Of a DNA stretch of 48,132 bases, positions 44,255 to 48,132 are shown in pieces (within the stretch, counting starts at the first letter, position 1; each line of letters begins with the position of its first letter). The translations under genes and the position numbers were made by a program. The DNA is from Candidatus Didemnitutus sp. (GTDB taxonomy: Bacteria; Verrucomicrobiota; Verrucomicrobiia; Opitutales; Opitutaceae), in the NCBI GenBank assembly GCA_023701285.1, contig JAMPXH010000018.1, positions 1-48,132 on the forward strand. The letters are read 5' to 3'. The notes beneath the pieces are model-generated. The model was not told the origin of the DNA. It ran no database searches and saw only the letters and a list, made by a program, of their open reading frames with translations.

Positions 44255-44622
44255 TTCCAGTTGAGGTGGCCGCGTGCCCAGGCCCAGACGAGGCCTTCGG
44301 CGAGAAGAAGGATGAACACCAGCATCGCGAACAACGCGCCCGCGGGCAGGCCGGTGAAGGCGACGGCGAAGGGCAGGAGGAAGAGCACTTCGACGTCGAA
44401 GATCAGGAACAGGATCGCGTAGAGATAGTAGTGGGCCTTGAACTGGATCCACGAATCGCCCTGGGGCGGGAGACCGCACTCATACACGGCGTTCTTCATC
44501 GCGCCGGGCTTGGCCGGTTGGAAAAAGCGGACCCAGAGCCAAGTGACGCTCAGCAAAATCAGCGGAAAGGCGAGCGCGACAGCAAGGAAGAGGGCCAGAA
44601 ATGCGTGGGGGTGGCCGTTCAT
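44251..44622 (-). CDS. nuoA: NADH-quinone oxidoreductase subunit A
   Basis: This 123-residue, three-helix membrane subunit begins the operon. The conserved Cys loop YECGLPPQG and the charged helix [16 protein letters not shown], with its Asp and Glu, are present. ATG 44622 (MNGHPHAF) gives the normal length. The longer opening to 44658 would add 12 polar residues. The 223-base gap to the divergent ferredoxin gene should hold the operon promoter, which I could not pin down. Confidence 0.95.
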   Translation of the reverse strand: MNGHPHAFLALFLAVALAFPLILLSVTWLWVRFFQPAKPGAMKNAVYECGLPPQGDSWIQFKAHYYLYAILFLIFDVEVLFLLPFAVAFTGLPAGALFAMLVFILLLAEGLVWAWARGHLNWK

Positions 44623-44845
44623 GTTTATTTTGGTAGAACGAGCTTCCAAAGATGCCAATCCCCATTCAACGCCGAAGCCGTTCCGTTAATTGTCAGAAGC
44701 TGCTCATCGGTTGTCGTGGGGGCGTGATGAGGAAGCATGATTGATAGTTGTCGCACGCGGGCCAAGAAACGCGTCGTGCTCGTCAAGAAGTGGAGAGAGC
44801 GGGCGCGGCTTTGCGGCTAGAGTGGGCGGGTCAACCCTCCACCAC

Positions 44846-45079
44846 ATGGCTACTCTCACCGATCGTCTTCCCTATAACGTCGCCGGCCGATTCTATGTCG
44901 ATTCGACCTGCATCGATTGCGACCAATGCCGCGTCATCGCGCCCGAGAACTTCGCGCGCAATGAGGAGACCGGCACGTCCTACGTCGTCAAGCAGCCGGG
45001 CAACGACGAGGAGATCGCCAAGTGCAAGGAAGCCATCGACAGCTGCGCCACGGCTTCGATCGGCGACGACGGCGAGTGA
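44846..45079 (+). CDS. Small [4Fe-4S] ferredoxin
   Basis: This 77-residue soluble electron carrier has cysteines 22, 25 and 28 (CIDCDQC) plus Cys67 (SCATASI), enough for one [4Fe-4S] cluster. Cys60 is an additional residue. The Pro normally following the last Cys is replaced by Ala. It resembles monocluster ferredoxins of the Fer4_13 type. It is divergent from nuoA. ATG 44846 matches the family start. The earlier in-frame opening at 44741 reads non-conserved sequence. Confidence 0.9.
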   Translation: MATLTDRLPYNVAGRFYVDSTCIDCDQCRVIAPENFARNEETGTSYVVKQPGNDEEIAKCKEAIDSCATASIGDDGE

Positions 45080-45148
45080 TTTTCCCCTGACCGACTGAAA
45101 CGCGCGCCCGCGCGGAAGCTGTTAATCCCCCTTTGTGTGTTGTGTTCG

Positions 45149-45190
45149 ACCGGCCGCGGCTGAGCAGTCAGCCGACGGCCGGTTCGGTTT
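45149..45190 (+). terminator. Hairpin terminator after the ferredoxin gene
   Basis: Arms 45149-45163 (accggccgcggctga) and 45168-45183 (tcagccgacggccggt) pair with one bulged base around gcag. A short T-containing tail (tcggttt) follows. It lies 69 bases past the stop. The weak T-run lowers confidence. Confidence 0.55.
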
Positions 45191-45264
45191 GGGGCGGGGC
45201 GCATTCGTGCTCGCGCCACAACATCCGCTCAGCCGGTGTTGAGGCGCTGTTTCTCGCTGAAAGA

Positions 45265-45858
45265 TCAACGGGCGCCGGCCGCGCGCAACACGTCGCGCCA
45301 GAGCGCGGTTTCGCCGGGAATGCCGTGGGCGTCGAGCCGCGCGGCGATTTCGTCAGGCGTGGGTTCGGCGACGCGATGCTTCGGATCGCCGGGCCATTCC
45401 GGGCGGCAGGCGCGGGCGAGAGCCCAGCAGGCCCAAGCGCGCCAGCGCCGCTGGTCACGGCGCGGCTCGTTCATGCGATCGGCGAGATGCTGGAAGTGCA
45501 CGCGCGGGTTGCCGATGAAGATTTCGGGCGGCGTATGGGTGAGGAACCACGCCATGGCGGCGTAGGGCAGCGGCCAGGCGCGCAGCACCGCTTCGTCGCC
45601 GCGCAAGTCCGCGCCCAGCGCGCGGTCGAGGCAGAGCGTGGCGCGCGCGGCGAGCCCGCGTTGCCAGAGGTGGTGTCCGTAGGCGAGCGCGGTGAGATAA
45701 AACTCCGGGCCGCGGTCGGCGCCCAGCGCCGTGAGCGCGCCGGCGTCCATCGCGGCCGGCGCGGCGGGCAGGTGAGGGCAGGGCGGGAGCGCGGGAGTCA
45801 CGGGGAAGGGACGGTGCTGGCGGTCGAGGAGCAGCACAAAACGGCCGCGCGCGGGCAA
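45265..45858 (-). CDS. Conserved-looking protein of unknown function (TTG start proposed)
   Basis: I do not recognise this protein. The probable coding part runs from a TTG at 45858, preceded by gggggag, and gives 197 residues (LPARGRFVLLLDRQHRPFPV at the start). It contains ADRGPEFYLTALAYGHHLWQ and RGLAARATLCLDRALGADLR, which look like helical TPR/SEL1-type hairpins. A Trp-rich stretch RRWRAWACWALARACRPEWP and an ADRMNEPRRDQR segment follow. The open frame continues to 46104, but that part lies antisense to the acyltransferase gene and is compositionally unlike the rest. It is divergent from that gene. Confidence 0.6.
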   Translation of the reverse strand: MPARGRFVLLLDRQHRPFPVTPALPPCPHLPAAPAAMDAGALTALGADRGPEFYLTALAYGHHLWQRGLAARATLCLDRALGADLRGDEAVLRAWPLPYAAMAWFLTHTPPEIFIGNPRVHFQHLADRMNEPRRDQRRWRAWACWALARACRPEWPGDPKHRVAEPTPDEIAARLDAHGIPGETALWRDVLRAAGAR

Positions 45859-45889
45859 GATTTCTCCCCCGCGGCGCGGCAACTTTGTC

Positions 45890-46585
45890 TTGGCGCGCCG
45901 GGCGGGCTCCGCGCATAACGGGGTCCTGCAAGCGAGCGACTCAGATCTCATCAACGAAGTGCGGGGCTGGAAACGCCTCGCCCTGTGGTGCGTGGCGACG
46001 CTGCTGCGCGGGTGGGTGCGCACATTGCGGTTCGAGGCGGATGCGGCGACGCTGGCGTTGCTGACCAAATCCGACGTGCCCGTGGCGGTCGTGCTCTGGC
46101 ACAACCGGCTGTTCCTTTCGCCCGAGTTTTTCCGGCGCTACCGCACGCAGCGGCGTGTTTACGGGCTCGTCAGCGCGAGCAAGGACGGCGCCTGGCTGGC
46201 GGCTTTTTACCGGATGATCGGCATCCACCCGGTGCGCGGCTCGAGCAGCAACCTCGGCCGCGAGGCCGCGCGTGTGCTCATCGAGAAGATGCGCGAAGGG
46301 CACGACATCGGCATCACGCCCGACGGCCCGCGCGGCCCGCTCTACACGGTGGAGCCGGGTGTGTTGGTGGTGACTCGCCGGCTCCACGCCCCGCTCGTGC
46401 TGATGGGGGCGGAATTCGGTCCGGCCCTGCGGTTGAAGAGCTGGGACAAGTTCTACGTGCCTGCGCCGTTCAGCCGCATCCGCATGCGCGCCGCCGTGCT
46501 CGCGCCGGTGAAGGCCGATGGCGGAAAATTGAGCGCCGAGGACGTGCGCGCCGCCTTGCTGGCGATCAATCCCGACCGGGAATGA
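45890..46585 (+). CDS. Lysophospholipid acyltransferase-like protein (DUF374 family)
   Basis: This protein of about 231 residues belongs to the DUF374 group of the LPLAT superfamily. Visible motifs are AVVLWHNRLFL (the catalytic His in WHN), LVSASKDGAWLAAFYRMIG and ITPDGPRGPLYTV. DUF374 proteins are thought to act in lipid A or phospholipid acylation at the inner membrane. The start is uncertain: TTG at 45890 or GTG at 45959 (VRGWKRLALW), neither with a clear Shine-Dalgarno. I annotate the longer form. Confidence 0.8.
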   Translation: MARRAGSAHNGVLQASDSDLINEVRGWKRLALWCVATLLRGWVRTLRFEADAATLALLTKSDVPVAVVLWHNRLFLSPEFFRRYRTQRRVYGLVSASKDGAWLAAFYRMIGIHPVRGSSSNLGREAARVLIEKMREGHDIGITPDGPRGPLYTVEPGVLVVTRRLHAPLVLMGAEFGPALRLKSWDKFYVPAPFSRIRMRAAVLAPVKADGGKLSAEDVRAALLAINPDRE

Positions 46586-46637
46586 TCGTGGCTTCGGACC
46601 GTCCTGGGGACGGCTCGATTTGATCGAAGGAAACCAA

Positions 46638-46673
46638 GCCCGGGAGCGGACCGGATGATCGCGCTCCGCGGGC
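46638..46673 (-). terminator. Terminator for the 46685-47074 gene
   Basis: On the minus strand the stem formed by 46662-46673 and 46638-46648 (gcccgggagcg paired with cgctccgcgggc, one bulge) is followed by TTGGTTTCCTT. It starts 12 bases beyond the stop of the minus-strand gene. Confidence 0.55.
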
Positions 46674-46684
46674 GGGCAACAGGA

Positions 46685-47074
46685 TCAGAAGCTCGGCGTG
46701 ACGGTGACGCTCTGCCCGGGCTCGACGACGTAGTCGTTGCCGGTGCACCAGGTGACGTCGTTGATCAGCACCTTGAAGATGACGGGGGACGTGGCGCCCT
46801 TCAGCGTGGCCGCCCAACCGTCGGCCGCGACGCAATCCATCGCGATGCCATGATCCCAGCTCAGGCCGGGGCCTTCGCCGCGGAGGTAAAGGTGGTTGCC
46901 GAAACCGATGTCGAGGCGGGCCGAGATGAAGGTGGCGGGCGCCTCGCTCTGTGCGCCGGCGGCCTTTTTGCGCACCGTGGCGGCGGCCGCGGGGGCGGTC
47001 GCCTTCTTGGTCGGAGCTTTGGTGACGGCAGCCTTCTTGGCGACCGGGGTCTTCTTAGCGGTGGTCTTCTTCAT
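46685..47074 (-). CDS. Lys/Ala-tailed protein with a starch-binding-like beta domain
   Basis: This 129-residue protein has two parts. Residues 1-42 are Lys/Ala/Thr-rich (KKTTAKKTPVAKKAAVTKAP), like histone H1-type or other nucleic-acid-binding tails. Residues 48-129 are a beta-rich domain with ARLDIGFGNHLYLRGEGPGL, SWDHGIAMDCVAADGW and VTWCTGNDYVVEPGQ. This resembles the small CBM20/CBM48-like fold found in Verrucomicrobia proteins of unknown role. There is no signal peptide, so it is probably cytoplasmic. Function is unknown. It may bind nucleic acid through the tail and a glycan or protein through the domain. Confidence 0.8.
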   Translation of the reverse strand: MKKTTAKKTPVAKKAAVTKAPTKKATAPAAAATVRKKAAGAQSEAPATFISARLDIGFGNHLYLRGEGPGLSWDHGIAMDCVAADGWAATLKGATSPVIFKVLINDVTWCTGNDYVVEPGQSVTVTPSF

Positions 47075-47259
47075 GTCGGAAAGGGAATGAAAGTGAGTGT
47101 TGGAGGGTCTGTTTTCTGGCCAGGGCCCGCCGGTGCAACAGCAAATTCGGGGCCAATCTTACGGGCGTGTTAAATCCGGAGGACCGCGCAGGTCGGTTTT
47201 CCGAGAAAATTTTGTTTTACTCCGGCGAAATGGACCTTCAAACAGTGCGACTCCCTCGT

Positions 47260-47335
47260 GGGGCAGTAGCTCAGTTGATAGAGCGCGTCGTTCGCAACGA
47301 CGAGGTCGTCGGTTTGATCCCGATCTGCTCCACCA
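47260..47335 (+). tRNA. tRNA-Ala (anticodon CGC) with A19:T56
   Basis: The 76-base cloverleaf is complete. The acceptor GGGGCAG pairs with CTGCTCC and includes G3:U70, the alanine identity pair. The anticodon loop TTCGCAA gives CGC and CCA is encoded. The D-loop is AGTTGATA, with A at position 19 (47278). The T-loop is TTTGATC, with T at position 56 (47315). These two positions are normally G19 and C56. Confidence 0.93.
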
Positions 47336-47340
47336 CTTTC

Positions 47341-47374
47341 CGCCTCCGGTGCCCGTGCGCCGGAGGCGATTTTG
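47341..47374 (+). terminator. Hairpin between tRNA-Ala and tRNA-Arg
   Basis: The perfect arms cgcctccgg (47341-47349) and ccggaggcg (47360-47368) are followed by attttg. This is terminator-like for tRNA-Ala, though the T-run is short. Transcription may partly read through to tRNA-Arg. Confidence 0.6.
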
Positions 47375-47433
47375 TCGGTGCCGGCGGTCTGGACAAGGCT
47401 GCGCCCGTCTTGCAGTGTGCGCGCCGGAGGTCT

Positions 47434-47510
47434 GTCCCCGTAGCTCAGCTGGATAGAGCAGCGGTTTTCTAAACCGCTGGTCGCGTGTTCGAGTCACGCC
47501 GGGGACGCCA
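47434..47510 (+). tRNA. tRNA-Arg (anticodon TCT)
   Basis: The 77-base cloverleaf has acceptor GTCCCCG/CGGGGAC, D-loop AGCTGGATA and anticodon loop TTTCTAA giving TCT. The T-loop TTCGAGT has the normal C56, and CCA is encoded. It reads AGA codons. Confidence 0.96.
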
Positions 47511-47531
47511 CTCCGCCTCCGCGTTGCGCGA

Positions 47532-48132
47532 TCAGGGTCGGCTGACCTTGAGACGGAAGAAGAGGCGCGGTTGATCGAGCTTGGGACAACGGGCCTCCCA
47601 AGTCTGCCAACCGTCCTGCTCCGACACCTGTGCTTGCACGACACTGATTGTGGTCCAATCCACGAAGTCCGCCGTCGCTTCCACCCCGTAGGTGAGGTCG
47701 GTGACGGTTGAGGGACGCCGATAGACGAATGTCCAGTCGGCGGACGTGGCGCCGGCCGAGCAGGCTCCGGGCGGCACGGTGCGGTGGGCGTCGAGGCCGA
47801 GGGCGTATTTGAGGAGATTCGGCAGGCCATCGGCGGTGAGGACGGCTTGCGACCCGCTGAGCAGTGGGTCGGCCAGCTCCGCACTGCTGAACTGTTGCGC
47901 TTGCCACGCTGCGTAGGTCGCGGGGGCGGACGGGCCGGAGAGTTGGAGCGTGACGCTCTCGAAGGAGAGCGGGACGTTGCCGACACCGCCGCCGTCGTCG
48001 GTCGAGAAATAGACGTGCAGTTCGCCTTCGGGCAGATTGGTGGAGAACGCGCCGACTTCCACGCCGTCGACCGAGAAGGTCACGCTCGTGGCCGTGACGG
48101 CGATCTCGTAATCCTGCATCGAATCGACGCCG
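47532..48132 (-). CDS. Secreted protein C-terminal part (partial, 5' end outside window)
   Basis: About 200 codons are present and the frame is still open at the window edge. An ATG at 48119 exists, but the codons before it (GVDS) read as coding, so the real start is probably outside. The first 60 residues (ITATSVTFSVDGV-like; EIAVTATSVTFSVDGVEVGA) resemble the concanavalin/LamG-type beta-sandwich. The linker TYAAWQAQQFSSAELADPLL and DGLPNLLKYALGLDA follows, a pattern common near the end of secreted Verrucomicrobia proteins. A terminal domain (WTFVYRRPSTVTDLTYGVEA) comes last. The stop lies 21 bases from tRNA-Arg on the opposite strand. Confidence 0.75.
   Translation of the reverse strand, partial: GVDSMQDYEIAVTATSVTFSVDGVEVGAFSTNLPEGELHVYFSTDDGGGVGNVPLSFESVTLQLSGPSAPATYAAWQAQQFSSAELADPLLSGSQAVLTADGLPNLLKYALGLDAHRTVPPGACSAGATSADWTFVYRRPSTVTDLTYGVEATADFVDWTTISVVQAQVSEQDGWQTWEARCPKLDQPRLFFRLKVSRP

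Noticed and set aside
45890-46104. Extension of the minus-strand unknown gene to ATG 46104 or 45951
   Set aside because: This part is antisense to the start of the acyltransferase gene and has Ser/Thr/Arg-rich, non-helical composition unlike the rest of the protein.
2844-47374. CRISPR array
   Set aside because: The only regular repeats are the protein-coding Ig-like units. No short repeat-spacer pattern or cas gene is present.
47159-47986. Minus-strand ORF with SGVPGVTRTRDQRF and WWSRSGSNRRPRRC
   Set aside because: The peptides come from antisense translation of tRNA-Arg and tRNA-Ala. The frame also runs antisense to a better minus-strand gene in another frame.

Overview
The window reads as chromosomal DNA of a GC-rich bacterium, most probably Verrucomicrobiota of the Opitutaceae type. 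The reasons are a PEP-CTERM protein beside a TonB receptor of the 'PFEV...NALSGTRFNT' style, long secreted glycoside hydrolases, many starts without a Shine-Dalgarno sequence, and a complex I cluster with two nuoM genes. This placement is inference from gene content; no ribosomal RNA is present.

Region 1 (1-6138) is the conserved translation cluster nusA(partial)-infB-rbfA-nrnA-truB-ribF. Its last four genes overlap or are tightly coupled. It ends with tRNA-Asp(GTC) and an intrinsic terminator.

Region 2 (6139-30846) is a carbohydrate-utilisation island. It holds a GH65 disaccharide phosphorylase with beta-phosphoglucomutase, a secreted GH42-like beta-galactosidase, and a TonB-dependent receptor. 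Next come a PEP-CTERM protein, a GH39/GH5-like secreted hydrolase and an MFS transporter. A convergent IclR regulator, an FAD-dependent oxidoreductase, a GH38 alpha-mannosidase, a large GH44 glucanase with five Ig-like repeats, and a BNR/sialidase-fold protein complete it. The logic is outer-surface depolymerisation, TonB-dependent entry, inner-membrane MFS uptake and cytoplasmic phosphorolysis to beta-glucose 1-phosphate, then glucose 6-phosphate. No SusD-like gene is present. The PEP-CTERM protein and the N-terminus of the adjacent hydrolase share one homologous module of about 210 residues.

Region 3 (31050-32293) has a small RRM RNA-binding protein with a clear terminator and a three-BON-domain envelope protein.

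Region 4 (32353-44622, minus strand) is a respiratory complex I operon in the order nuoA-B-C-D-I-H-J-K-L-M-M-N. nuoE, nuoF and nuoG are absent here. There are two nuoM genes, and NuoL carries an insertion in its C-terminal lateral-helix region. This is the signature reported for four-pump ('2M') complex I. The second NuoM lacks the conserved TM7 lysine. A small ferredoxin gene is divergent from nuoA.

Region 5 (44846-48132) contains that ferredoxin, an unknown protein, a DUF374-type acyltransferase, a Lys/Ala-tailed beta-sandwich protein, tRNA-Ala(CGC), tRNA-Arg(TCT) and the 3' part of a secreted protein. The tRNA-Ala has the normally near-invariant G19:C56 pair replaced by A19:U56. The points I would look at first are the EFG-less four-pump complex I with its neighbouring ferredoxin, the shared PEP-CTERM/hydrolase module, and the tRNA-Ala covariation.
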